In this document: positions 10,064 to 20,334 of the stretch, piece by piece
Layout of the letters: each line of letters opens with the position of its first letter
How positions within the stretch are numbered: position 1 is the stretch's first letter
Assembly (NCBI GenBank): GCA_911728435.2
Contig: OU452198.1
Span: 21,486,001 to 21,550,000 of the forward strand
DNA: 64,000 bases
Direction: 5' to 3'
DNA from: Apoderus coryli
Taxonomy: Eukaryota; Arthropoda; Insecta; Coleoptera; Attelabidae
The notes under the pieces: model-generated
The model's input: only the letters and a program-made list of their open reading frames with translations
What the model was told of the DNA's origin: nothing
Databases searched by the model: none
Made by a program: the position numbers and the translations under genes

Positions 10064-10990
10064 TTGCTATCGGATGAACCAGATGAAGAAACTAAGGGAA
10101 AAGTTTTGTCACCAATTATTAATGTTATGGTTTTGGGAAATAATGTGGAAGCATTGATAGACTCAGGTAGTCAAGTATCTGCAATGTCTGAGGAGTTACT
10201 TAAAATGTTAAATACAATTGATAATAAAATTACAAGTCTGCCTGTAAGTAATACTAATGTAATACTTGCTGTGGGATCTCGAAAACAGAAAATTAAAGAA
10301 CAAGTACTATTGTCTATAAATGTGGGGGGTCACGTGCATGATATAATTTTTTTGTGAGACCTAAATTAAATAAAGATATTATCCTAGGTTGTGACTGGCT
10401 TATGAATTATAAAGTCTTGATTGATTCTAAAGAAATGTCTCTTATGTTACCTCATCAAAACAATGATGCCGTGTCAACTGTTAAACTTGATTTTCAAATT
10501 AAAAATGAGAATTCTATATCTATTAGTTTTATACGAAATGAATCTTTAGCCTCTCAAAATGACATTAAAAGAAGTTTATCTAAAGAAAATCAAAATAAAT
10601 TATGTGATTTATTAAAAACATACAATGCGATATTTTCCGAAAAACCCGGAAGAACGAGTCTCTATGACCATGAAATAAAATTAAATTATTATACTTCTTT
10701 TGATAAAGCTTCATACCCTGTTCCATTTGCTTATCGTGATGAAGTTAGGAAACAAATAAATAATAATTAATTATATTAGAGTTGGATGTAATTGAACAAT
10801 GTAGCACTGAATATATATCTCCTTTAGCAACGGTTATAAAAACGGAAAAATCTGTTAGAATGTGTTTAGATACGCGATTTTTAAATTCTCGTATGATTAA
10901 AGATAAAATAACCCCACCAAATCCTGAAGAATTGTTAGCGAAATTTTATAAAAGCCAGATAGTGTCAACTCAAAAAATATTATTTATTTT
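10064..10990 (+). pseudogene. Protease and N-terminal RT of the gypsy relic
   Basis: The retropepsin active-site triad is visible in EALIDSGSQVSAMSEEL (from about 10148), followed, across a stop at 10355, by the IILGCDWLMNYKV block typical of gypsy proteases. Next come the RT lead-in LLKTYNAIFSEKPGRTSLY and, after a break near 10770, VIEQCSTEYISPLATVIK and VRMCLDTRFLNSRMIKDKI. The catalytic Asp block and the YxDD box are absent because the sequence jumps to the polypurine tract. Confidence 0.8.
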
Positions 10991-11032
10991 AAATAATGTC
11001 TAGGATTAGACACACAATATTAGAAGGGGAGG

Positions 11033-11224
11033 TCTGTATTCTATGCACAATAATATGAAAAATGACTGTTGAGAACTAGTAAAAATATTGTAAACAACCA
11101 TGTTAAATATTTTTTAATTGTAGAAAAATTATGAGGGTTCGGACCTAGCACTGGGCATTATTATTGTTGGGCATTTGTGAGAAACACCCTGACTAATAAC
11201 AAATAGGTTTAACGGGCCTAAGGG
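11033..11224 (+). repeat. Possible 3' LTR remnant
   Basis: The sequence after the polypurine tract starts TGTATTCTATGCAC and is non-coding. With no second copy in the window the LTR assignment rests only on position. The right edge is unknown. Confidence 0.35.
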
Positions 11225-11829
11225 GATATCAAAAGGTCATATACTTTGGCAAAATGTTGCCCAACAACTAAATAGTCTTGAGTTTGGGGAAAAAGCAAAA
11301 GAAGATTGGAGAACGGTTAAAGAATTCATATTATTATCTATAGGAATACATAATTTATTAGTTTTTTTTCCGTATGTACGTATCTGTTGGTTGCAGATCA
11401 AAAACCAAATGCAAAGCAAGTAAAATACGGCATGAAATGGAGAAAACTGGTGGTGGACCAGCTAATTATATCCCTTTATCTGAGTTAGAAAAAAAATAGT
11501 TGCATCTAAAGGGGACAAGTGCAGTAGAAGGAGACAATGTTCCTGAAATAGGATTTGTACAAGTTTTTAAAAAAGTACTCGGCGATTTTCAGAGAATTAT
11601 ATTTATTGTTGCTTAACAAAGTTAAGCCTAGTATGGAAGTACTAGTTCACGAAATCCAAAGTAATAATAAAATTGATCATCTTCACAATTATAAACTCAC
11701 GGAGGAAACCATCAACCAAACGCCCAGCTCTCATCGTGCGCAACTAAAAGGAAGCTCAGACAAAGTGCCACTAAAAGTATGTCAAACAGGCTCTTAGAAA
11801 GGAATGAAGAGTCTCTACGATTTCACATT
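11225..11829 (+). pseudogene. Zeste-like Myb/SANT relic, first part
   Basis: Shifted frames read GISKGHILWQNVAQQLNSLE, AKEDWRTVKEF, KASKIRHEMEKTGGGPANYI and PLSELEKKIVASKGD. The W...W spacing followed by the K-TGGG-P box is characteristic of the Myb_DNA-bind_5 family (regulatory protein Zeste-like), often encoded in insect genomes by Harbinger-type transposons as the DNA-binding partner of the transposase. The C-terminal part, LLERNEESLRFH near 11790-11828, stops at the gypsy LTR and resumes at 17325. Frameshifts show it is not functional. Confidence 0.7.
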
Positions 11830-12055
11830 TGTTGTGTTTTCAGGTGTTAGGAGGCCGTGGTATTGTTTAATTAAAAGGCCATTATGTTTTACATTATCAC
11901 AGGTTTATTATCACAGTTTAAAATACATTGAGAGGAGCAGGAGAGAGCCCGGTCAAGCTAAGTCGGCGGCCAGCTGTAGACTGGCGTTAATTGTCCTATA
12001 GGGATCATCACGCTTGTGCGCATACATGACTATGTCTAAAGGTGGTGCCACAACA
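11830..12055 (-). repeat. 3' LTR of the 11830-17319 gypsy element
   Basis: On the minus strand it starts TGTTGTGGCACC and ends AACACAACA, the TG...CA boundaries of an LTR. It matches 17094-17319 along its full length apart from one visible substitution. The polypurine tract lies immediately to the right, upstream on the element strand. Confidence 0.95.
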
Positions 12056-12066
12056 CCCCCACACTT
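12056..12066 (-). other. Polypurine tract (GTGTGGGGG)
   Basis: On the minus strand a G-rich GTGTGGGGG run directly abuts the 3' LTR. This is where plus-strand DNA synthesis is primed in LTR retrotransposons. Confidence 0.7.
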
Positions 12067-12568
12067 AATCGAAACTTCAGTTTCCCTAAAACTTTACAAT
12101 ACACATCTTTTGAGTTTCTTGAGAATTTAACATTCTTGATAATGTTATCACAGATTTAATCCTACAATATTGTGATGCATACTGTTTGCTTTCTCCACAT
12201 AATCTCTTGTGATCTATACGCGTTTATAATTTGTATTATGCATTATGCCTCAGTTGAAAGTACATTTCACATATTTGATTAAAATGTTTCGTGTACGTTC
12301 AACAAGTTTTTTCCTTCCTTTATACTACTCGATAAAATACGAAAATATTTGCGCTCCTGCCCCTTTTGTCAAATACAATTTTGATTACATGTTTACACAT
12401 ATACGTTACAAAATATCACAACATAATACAATTATTACATTTACTTACATAAGATAGTAGTGTCATTACATTTATTTACACGTTTAAATACATATATAAA
12501 TACTTATATACCAAGTTTCAAATTTCTAAAGCTAATCTGGAAAGCTGTAACAAAAAATATTATATTTA

Positions 12569-15500
12569 TTAGTCATCTACCTCTCCCTCTTCAGCTTCAA
12601 ATCCAACGACGTAATCTTTGTAACGCCCTGGTGTTTTTGTTGATCTTTTAGGTATGACACTTATATTATCCTGTCGTGATGATGGCTGAGGGACAGAACA
12701 CTCTACAACCGGTCTGCTATCTATAATAGAACTATTATTAGATTCAGACAGTGATACATTGACAGTATGATCATGATTAGATTTGGATATTTTATCGGAA
12801 TAGTTATTCTGAGATATAATACCCGGATTTCGACTTAACAACGGTCTATTATGCGATCTTATGCTACCAGAAGCAGACGGCCGAACCCACGCGCCTTCAA
12901 CACTCTCATTCGACGACGAACCCTCGCGAAGTCCCACTGCTACCGCAGATGAACCAGCGTTGACGTCATCATCCGCCTCTGTTTGACCCACTGTCCCTAA
13001 ATCAACAGACCTAGTAAAATCATCAGACAAATCATTAGCCCTACATGGAATAGAGATATGAGAATAATCATAATAAGTAGATTTTGATTCTGTGTCACAT
13101 TTACGTAATATTATCTGGTTCGCGTGTCTCTTCCATGTTTGTCCGGAGTTTATTTGACATAAGTACGTTGTTTTGCCACGTTTCTTTATGATTTTCGCCT
13201 CTGTCCAAGCTTTTGTGTTGCGATCTCTATAATCGCGTACCATGACAGTATCGTCGATGTTAAACTGTCGCCTCGTAGGTTTTTCGCTGGTTTCCACTTC
13301 ATGTTGCAAACTCTCCAATTCTGGACTTTCTTTTATCATTTGCAGTCTTGATCGCAACTTTCTGTTGTATACCATTTCGGCTGGAGACTTTCCAGTTGTT
13401 GCATGCGGTGTATTACGATAAGTTAAAAGGTATTTTGCTAATAAGGTCATAAATGATACATTTTTGTTCCTGGGATCTTCTAATGCTGTTTTTATTTTAG
13501 TTTTAAATGTTTTGACCGCATTCTCCGCAGCGCCGTTGCTCATTGGATGAAATGGTGGACTTGTCATGTGTTTTATTCCATTATTGCGGTCAAATCTCTC
13601 CAAGGACTCTGCACACAGGTTTGATGCATTATCGCTCACTACTAGTTTTGGCAGTCCAAACCTTGCGAAGATCTCCCTCAACTTCTCCTCGGTTTCTAAC
13701 GCTGTTGTCGTTCTCATGACACAAACTTCCACCCATTTTGAAAATGAATCTGTTAAAATAAGACACATTTTATTATTCACTTGCAAGTAATCTATATGAA
13801 TTCTTTCAAATACTTCATCCGTTTTTGGCCATGGTGTTACAACATTTTTTTGCGGGTCTTATCGATGTCTTAAACACGGTATGCAACTCTTTATCATGTT
13901 TTCTATGTCCTCATCTATTTTTGGCCAATACAGAAGTGATCTGGCTACAGATTTCGTTCTGCCCATGCCAAAATGTCCTACATGCAATTCGCTTAACATA
14001 TATTGCCTTAGTGATTGTGGTACTACGATTCTATGACCCCACATTAGAATATCTTTTTCAATGTATAGTTCGTTTCTCCTATTATAGTAAGGTAAAATAT
14101 TTTTACTTACATTCTTCGGCCACTTTTCACTTCTGATATGCCGCTTGATCTGTTGTAATACCTGATCAGTCCTCGTATACTTCCTTATTTCATCATTATT
14201 TATTGGCCATGCCTCCACTGCATTCTCTGTAAAATTTATGTACAAGTTATTTTCGTCATTTTCAACATTATTACATTTTAAGGGAGCTCTGGAGAAATAA
14301 TCTGCTACTAGATTATTCGCCCCTTTTATATATTCTATTTTATAATTAAATGTTGACAGAAAAATTCCCCATCTTTGCAATCGATTTGCAGACATCTGCG
14401 GGATTCCTCGATTTTCTCCAAATAATGCCGTTAGAGCTTTATGATCCGTTCTAAGAGTAAACTTCTGACCGTATAAATATTGAGACATTTTACTAACTGA
14501 GAAATATATCGCTAAAGCCTCTCGACAAGTTGTGCTGTAATTCATCTCCGCCGTTGTCAATGTGCGTGAGACACACATGACTGTTCTTTCTTGTCCATCT
14601 TTTATTTGTGATAAAACACCGGCTATACCGTGTTGACTAGCATCGCACGTCACATACATAGGTAAACCAGGATCGAAGTGAATTAAACAAGTATCAGATG
14701 CTATGAGTCTTTTAATCCTGTCAAATGAAACATCACAATCCCTTGACCAATAGAATCTCACATTCTTTTTAAGTAAATTATATATCGGAGATAATATATG
14801 AGCTACATTTGGTAAAAATCTATGATAGTAATTAACAAGCCCTAAGAATGAACGAAGTTCATTTATGTTTGTTGGTTTTGGAGAACCTACTATTGCAGCT
14901 ACCTTTTCTTAAGTTTTTCTAAGCCCTTCCTTAGATATCTTATAGCCCAAATATTCTACTTCATCTTTAAAAAAGAAACACTTATCTTTTTTTACTGTGA
15001 ATCCAGTTTGTTCCAATATTGCCATAACCTTCTCCAAATTCCTTATATGCTCTTCGGTTGTTCTACCCGTTACTAGGATGTCATCTTGATAACAAACCAC
15101 AAAATCCATTCCTTTGAATAACGTCTCAATCTCTCTTTGAAAAATCGCACTTGCCACAGATATCCCGAATGGTAACCTGTGCACCCTGTATAATCCACGA
15201 TGCGTATTCCATGTTAACATCATACTTGACTCTTCATCCAAGGTTAACTGTAAATAAGCACTTTGTAAATCTATTTTGCTAAACTTAGTACCGTTCTTTA
15301 AACTGGCAAATAGTTCATCTATTTTAGGTAGAGGATACTTTACATCTTTAATTACTTTATTGATAGTCGTTTTATAATCAGCACAGATCCTAATATCATT
15401 TTTATTATTTTTTATAGCGATTACTAAAGGAGTTGCCCACTTGCTGTTTTCTACAGGAGAAATAATACCGTTCTCTACAAGCCTGTCCAGTTCTAAGTCT

Positions 15501-16996
15501 ACTTTATCTTTAAAAGCGTATGGTACCGTCCGATGTTTACAAAAAATAGGAGTTGCACCCTCCTTAATACCTATACTAACCTTGTGCCCCTTATATTCCC
15601 CAACTTTATCAGTAAAAACACTAGGAAACTTAGAAATTAACGTATTTACCTGATCACTGACAGAAATATTGCACATAAGTTCAATTTTTATTTTAAATGT
15701 TGACAACCAGTCCCTGCCTAGAACGTCTGCTGATCCACCCGCGACAACATATAGTCTTATCATCCGAGACTTACCCTCATGTGTCACGTTAGCAATAAAA
15801 AAACCCTCCGTTGCGAAGGTTCCCCCGTCATACCCCCGCAGCACAATCGCATCATTCTTTAATGTTACATTTGGGAAGTATTTATTATAAGTTTGTCTTC
15901 GAATCACGCTTAAACTTGCGCCACTGTCAATGAGCATATCCAAATCCTTACCTTGTATATTTACTTTAATTTTAAATGGGTTGTTATGTCCCTCATCCAC
16001 CTGAAACACACTAAAAATACTATTAGAAACATCACATACATTTATTGAATCTACAGCTTCGCTACAATAATTAAACTCAGGGTTACTGTCTCCTTTATTT
16101 TCACGGAAAATTGAATTTATGTATTTACTTTTACATGCTATAGCGATGTGACCAATTTTATTGCATTGTTTACATTTGAAATTTTTATATTTGCAAACTC
16201 CAAAATGGTGTTTTGCACAATGTTGACATATGTTAATTGACATTTCCCTGTTACCGACCTTGCTCTGAAATTGTAGATTTCTTTTATCTACAGAATTACC
16301 GACCTTGGAACTTCTCTGCAGATTTCTCTCTTCTCGATATGAACGTTGGTAGTTTTCTGTTTTTCTGTTGCGGCGCTCATCCGCAGGCTGGCGTTGCCAT
16401 CGATCACCGTTTCCATACGCATGTCCGTGACCAACATCTGCGCTCGTAAACGTACCTCTTCTTGTTCTCGTTCCAACGACGTTGATGTCCGCCATTTTTG
16501 CAACGTTTTCAATTTTAACTGCCAGATTTACCAAATCGTCCAATGGCGTAGATATGGATTCTTCACATAATCGATCCATTATGCGACCTCTTTTTAGTCC
16601 TGTTACAAAACGATCAGCCAATATGCTGTTTAACTGGTTTCCGAACTCACACTTTATGGCAGCACTTCGCACTTTCGCGTACCATTGCGCAATAGTTTCG
16701 TCACCCTGTCTAGTACTATAAAATTTTTGTCTTTCACGCCACGTGCTAACTTGAATGTCATATTGTTTTGAAATTAACTCACACAATTCAAGAAATGTTT
16801 TGTCTTTAGGTAAATCTGGAAAACATAGGTCTCTCAATAGCTTATACGTGTCTGCACCAATCGAACTTAATAAAACTGCTACTTTGATTTTCTCTTCTGA
16901 GATGGAATTTGCAGTAAAATGTTGTTCTAGCCGCTCTTTATATACTGTCCAATCGTCATAATTGGGAGTAAATTCATGAAATTTTTGCGTCGCCAT
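12569..16996 (-). pseudogene. gypsy gag-pol, one frame with two stop codons
   Basis: The frame starts at the ATG at 16996 (MATQKFHEF). Residues 1-250 are capsid. Two CCHC-type knuckles follow (C257-C288, including CKQCNKIGHIAIAC), then the protease LIDSGAS (D357), RT with the YQDD box at 636-639, and YLGYKISKEGL. A stop at 14909-14911 interrupts the polyprotein between RT and RNase H. RNase H follows (YVTCDASQHG, RTDHKALTAL), then the integrase HHCC finger (HVGHFGMGRTKSVA, SCIPCLRH). A second stop at 13859-13861 precedes the integrase core, where VVSDNASNLCAESL and SNGAAENAVKTF carry the D and E of the DDE triad. The C-terminal 200 residues are low complexity. The frame is otherwise continuous, so it is a recently inactivated copy of a single-frame gypsy polyprotein. 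Confidence 0.9.
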
Positions 16997-17080
16997 TTTG
17001 GTTTCGACTTTTCACTTATTAGATACACTCAATTTTTAAATAATTATATTTTAAAACTTCTACTTTCACCAATTTAATTC

Positions 17081-17090
17081 CTCGTCGCCA
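17081..17090 (-). promoter_or_regulatory. Primer-binding site
   Basis: Three bases inside the 5' LTR, the minus strand reads TGGCGACGAG, a typical TGG-initial tRNA primer-binding site. The tRNA was not identified. Confidence 0.65.
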
Positions 17091-17093
17091 ATT

Positions 17094-17319
17094 TGTTGTG
17101 TTTTCAGGTGTTAGGAGGCCGTGGTATTGTTTAATTAAAAGGCCATTATGTTTTACATTATCACAGGTTTATTATCACAGTTTAAAATACATTGATAGGA
17201 GCAGGAGAGAGCCCGGTCAAGCTAAGTCGGCGGCCAGCTGTAGACTGGCGTTAATTGTCCTATAGGGATCATCACGCTTGTGCGCATACATGACTATGTC
17301 TAAAGGTGGTGCCACAACA
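17094..17319 (-). repeat. 5' LTR of the 11830-17319 gypsy element
   Basis: Upstream LTR on the element strand, with the same TGTTGTGG...CACAACA ends as the 3' copy and one visible substitution. It should carry the promoter and polyadenylation signals of the element. Confidence 0.95.
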
Positions 17320-17324
17320 ACATT

Positions 17325-17470
17325 AATGGAAATACAAGTTCAATTGCAGAATCTTAAAAAATTATTGTCTCTGCGATGCCAATATGTGAAAACAAACACA
17401 CATAATTTATTATTTTTAGAAATATGTTTACCCATGGCTGTAAGATCGAAAATAATAACACATATTGTTA
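17325..17470 (+). pseudogene. Zeste-like relic, C-terminal remainder
   Basis: Beyond the gypsy insertion and its ACATT duplication the frame continues with MEIQVQLQNLKKLLSLR, a short amphipathic heptad-like segment as found at the C-terminus of Zeste-like proteins. Removing the retroelement and one duplication joins it to the part ending at 11829. Confidence 0.55.
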
Positions 17471-18420
17471 CGTTCCAAATTGTCACTAACATTTTTGAAT
17501 GATTTTATGCAATGATTTATTTAATTTATTCCTAGAAATGAAAGAAAATGAAATAATTGTAAATAAGTATGGGGTTATATTCAAGTATTACTTATTTCGA
17601 CTTTAATTATTCTTGATATTATATTTGATTAATATAACTTTGTGCTGTCACAATGTGTTTATTCATATGTTTGGGTGTATTCTTGTCTGTTTGTCGGCTA
17701 GGCTGATTTGGGGCTTTTCAACATTGGGTTAATTCAAGAATTCGGGTTGATCACATCTCCTAAAAACCACCATAAACTATTTTATGTCCATTTCTCTAAT
17801 GATCGAGTATAGAGGACTTACCTCGTTCTTCAGATTATCTTTGCGAGACTAGTCGAGGTTGCAATGTATTTTATTACCTCCTTTTCATATTTACTTCTGC
17901 TGCACACTTGATGTAATTGATTTGCTTTTATTTGCCTTTGTAGATAATATCCAGTAGGTATAAACATTCTTCTATGATAATATTGAAATTCTTAGATGTT
18001 GTACATATTTATATTGATTTTATTTACCCAATCAAATTCAAATTAAGTCGATTTGAATATTATGTTGTTTGAGGTTATAGTAAACATTCTTCATTTCTAG
18101 TGACCTGATTTTGATATTGGAATAATCGTGGGCATTTTCTTCAACGAGAAATGCCAGAAATCTTAGCTCACCTTAGTCCCGATTTCCTTTTGAGAAATGG
18201 TACGACTGAACTGAGGTGAGGATATGAGGATAATAACGTACTTATATTCCACACCGTTGTAACTCATTTTCTTCTTTGAATATGGTCAGATGGAGCACTG
18301 TACTTAATAGCCTTTGGGATTACAATTTTTTTTATTGGCCGTTTATTCTATTAATTGTTCGGATTGAATGTTATGTACATTATCTTTTATCATTTCTTTT
18401 AGCCTTTTATTGAGTATAGT
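17471..18420. other. No recognisable gene
   Basis: AT-rich sequence without open frames of note. The right end leads into the structured segment at 18421-18810. Confidence 0.55.
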
Positions 18421-18475
18421 AAGTATTTGTTGAGAGCGTGAAAAGTGCGTGCGAATTGTGGGGACTATATAACTT

Positions 18476-18515
18476 CCCCACACGGTACACACACACATCT
18501 CTGTACCGTGTGGGG
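18476..18515 (+). repeat. Perfect 13-bp hairpin
   Basis: The arms are CCCCACACGGTAC and its exact complement, with a 14-base loop rich in CA. A competing TGTGGGGA / TTCCCCACA pairing starts 18 bases upstream, so two alternative folds are possible. Confidence 0.8.
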
Positions 18516-18562
18516 TATATACCACATTATTTACGAGAGTTTTGCTGTCAACTACTGACCGA

Positions 18563-18606
18563 TCACCACTGATGAGTCGTGGATCGACGAAACGGCCGTC
18601 TGGTGA
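18563..18606 (+). ncRNA. Hammerhead ribozyme, type I, canonical core
   Basis: The plus strand reads stem I UCACCA, core CUGAUGA, stem II GUCG/CGAC with a five-base loop, core GAAA, a short stem III CGGCCG, cleavage site UC, and stem I return strand UGGUGA pairing perfectly. Every invariant hammerhead position is met, and stem I can extend outward through the CGAGAGTTT/AAACTCTCG arms. Cleavage is predicted after position 18600. Known relatives of this format occur in Penelope-like elements, retrozymes and hammerhead satellites; no associated reverse transcriptase is seen, so the parent element is unknown. Confidence 0.92.
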
Positions 18607-18810
18607 AAGTATAGTGGTTCACAGACAAACTCTCGGATTTTAAGTCTTGTTTTGTTAAACAAGCCCATTTCAAATATAGGCGATCCCGCTTAAGGGAGTA
18701 TCGGCGCGTCTATGTGTTGGTAGTTGCTTTATGGGGTCAGAGACCTCCCAGGCAGCCGATATAGGAACTGTTGTTCACTCGGCGTACTACCAGCGAAAAC
18801 TAGATGTCGC

Positions 18811-19096
18811 CAAATACATCCTTTTAAATATTTAATAATTCTACTCTTCATGTATATAAACATTTAGTAAATAAATTAAATTTACTAACAGAAAAATGTA
18901 GTAACTGCATTTTAACCCACATATTTTTTTTCTAATTTCTTCTTTATTATTAGGAAATATTAAGTAAAGTGTCTTATTTGGCGATAAAAAATTACCAGAA
19001 AATTAATTAGATTTGAAAATACATAATTCTTTTAAAAGGATAGTAGTAAAAAGCAATACTGGAAATTAAAATTTTAGTATATACAAATTCACAAAG
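18811..19096. other. No recognisable feature
   Basis: AT-rich intergenic stretch between the structured segment and the 3' end of a piggyBac relic. Nothing recognised. Confidence 0.6.
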
Positions 19097-20247
19097 TATG
19101 GAAATCCCTGAAACATTCTTTTAGGTGCAATGGTATGTTGCATTTTTCGCACACAAATTGAACTTTCTTTTTGCAAGGGCCACAACGAGATTGTTTTTCT
19201 TGATAAACAATTAAATGGTTTGACCCGTCATATCAAGACCGTGTTGGGATTTCTTGAAATTGGGCCGCGTTTGGTATCCTTTTTGTATGTTTCTAAAAGG
19301 TTGCAAGCTATATACCTTCGAAATTCAAGCTGATCAAGGGTTGCTCCTTCTTTTCGATGCAATTGTCACGCGTTTTGAATAGCCATGTCAATACCAGGTA
19401 CTATAAAGGGAAAATACCATTTCTTGCCTCTGATAGATACTCGATAAAGACTAATGTTTTGATCTGAGCGGTCGACGCCACCTATGAAATAATTGTACTG
19501 TTTTATTATATTTGGTTGAGAAACGAAAATGTGCTTTTTTTCCTTCTGAGAAAACCGTTTGACAAGATGATGGGGTGTCACTGAGCAAAAGTTTGACGCG
19601 ATTGTAACGACACTGTTGTCATGTCGGTGTTTTTGTCTAGTCTGTAATAGTATGTTCCTCTCTCCATTTTTTTCATAGCTGTTACAGAGGGGGCATTTTA
19701 GAATTCTCTTGTCCCTTATTGTACCTGTACTGAAGAGACCTCTAGTTTTTAATTCATTTAGTAGGTGGATAGATGAGAAGAAATTGTCAAAAAAAAGGTG
19801 GAATCTTGTGCTAGGTCATAATGATTACAGCACATCTGCATATGATAGGACAACAGACGAACCAAGACACAAATTTTTGTATGACGCTGGTATCTGCGTT
19901 GAGTTGCCTTGGTACGGTATAAACCATACAATGGAACCTAGACGATGAGTACCCACCCATAGTTTGTAGCCCCAACGTATAGGCTTGTTTCGTATAAATT
20001 GCTTCATAGGGGCCTTCCAAAATACGGCACCATGGCCTCATCTATGCTATGTTCCTGTTCGAATGGAGCCAATTCTAAAAATTTTGAATTCAATGCATCA
20101 TATAAAGATCGTATTTTGGCAAACTTGTCAGTTACATCTAGATTATTATTATCACATACGTGAAGAATTTTCATTACATGTGAAAATCTATCTCGCGATA
20201 TAGCCTCAGCGACTTTAGCATTCTGACTGGCATCACGATTTTCCCAC
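19097..20247 (-). pseudogene. piggyBac transposase relic 1
   Basis: Read on the minus strand in several frames, it gives ENRDASQNAKVAEAISRDRF, KIRSLYDALNSKFLEL, DEAMVPYFGR, KQFIRNKPIRWGYKLWV, YFIGGVDRSDQNISLYRVS and a terminal cysteine-rich finger CGPCKKKVQFVCEKCNIPLH ending CFRDFHTL and a stop at 19097. These are the ordered blocks of a PGBD/piggyBac transposase, including the DE...MVPYFGR catalytic Asp block, the GGVDRSDQ box and the C-terminal zinc-binding domain that recognises the element ends. Multiple frameshifts and an internal deletion inactivate it, and the N-terminal third is absent. Confidence 0.9.
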
Positions 20248-20334
20248 TACATATATCTTTTTGGTAAGAGAAGGTCTGCTTGTAACTAACCATCAGCCAC
20301 ATACGATTATTACTCAAGAATCTTTAATACAAAA

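Larger units (their letters stand above)
7938..11032 (+). mobile_element. Decayed Ty3/gypsy element, gag-protease-partial RT
   Basis: The element runs from the Gag ATG at 7938 to a polypurine tract (GAAGGGGAGG, about 11021-11030) that precedes a TGTATTC LTR-like start at 11033. It keeps gag, protease and the first part of reverse transcriptase. Most of RT, RNase H and integrase are deleted between about 10970 and 11010. A 1274-bp foldback element sits in gag. Several stops and frameshifts accompany the deletion. The host interval further right holds a Zeste-like relic. Confidence 0.8.
11830..17319 (-). mobile_element. Complete Ty3/gypsy element with 226-bp LTRs
   Basis: A 5490-bp element on the minus strand is bounded by two 226-bp LTRs that differ at one position I could see (GAGAGGAGC versus GATAGGAGC near 11930/17194). 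It is flanked by an exact 5-bp target duplication ACATT (11825-11829 and 17320-17324). Primer site, gag, protease, RT, RNase H, integrase and polypurine tract are all present, and gag-pol is one continuous frame broken by only two stop codons. The near-identical LTRs indicate a recent insertion into the Zeste-like relic. Confidence 0.95.
18421..18810 (+). repeat. Highly structured segment with hammerhead
   Basis: Several long-range complementarities occur in under 400 bases. Perfect 13-base arms CCCCACACGGTAC / GTACCGTGTGGGG lie at 18476-18488 and 18503-18515. Nine-base arms CGAGAGTTT / AAACTCTCG (18533-18541 and about 18629-18637) enclose the hammerhead. TTGGTAGT / ACTACCAG lie near 18718 and 18784. 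This density of pairing is out of keeping with the AT-rich flanks and suggests a structured RNA element such as a terminal module of a retroelement. No protein frame accompanies it. Confidence 0.6.
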
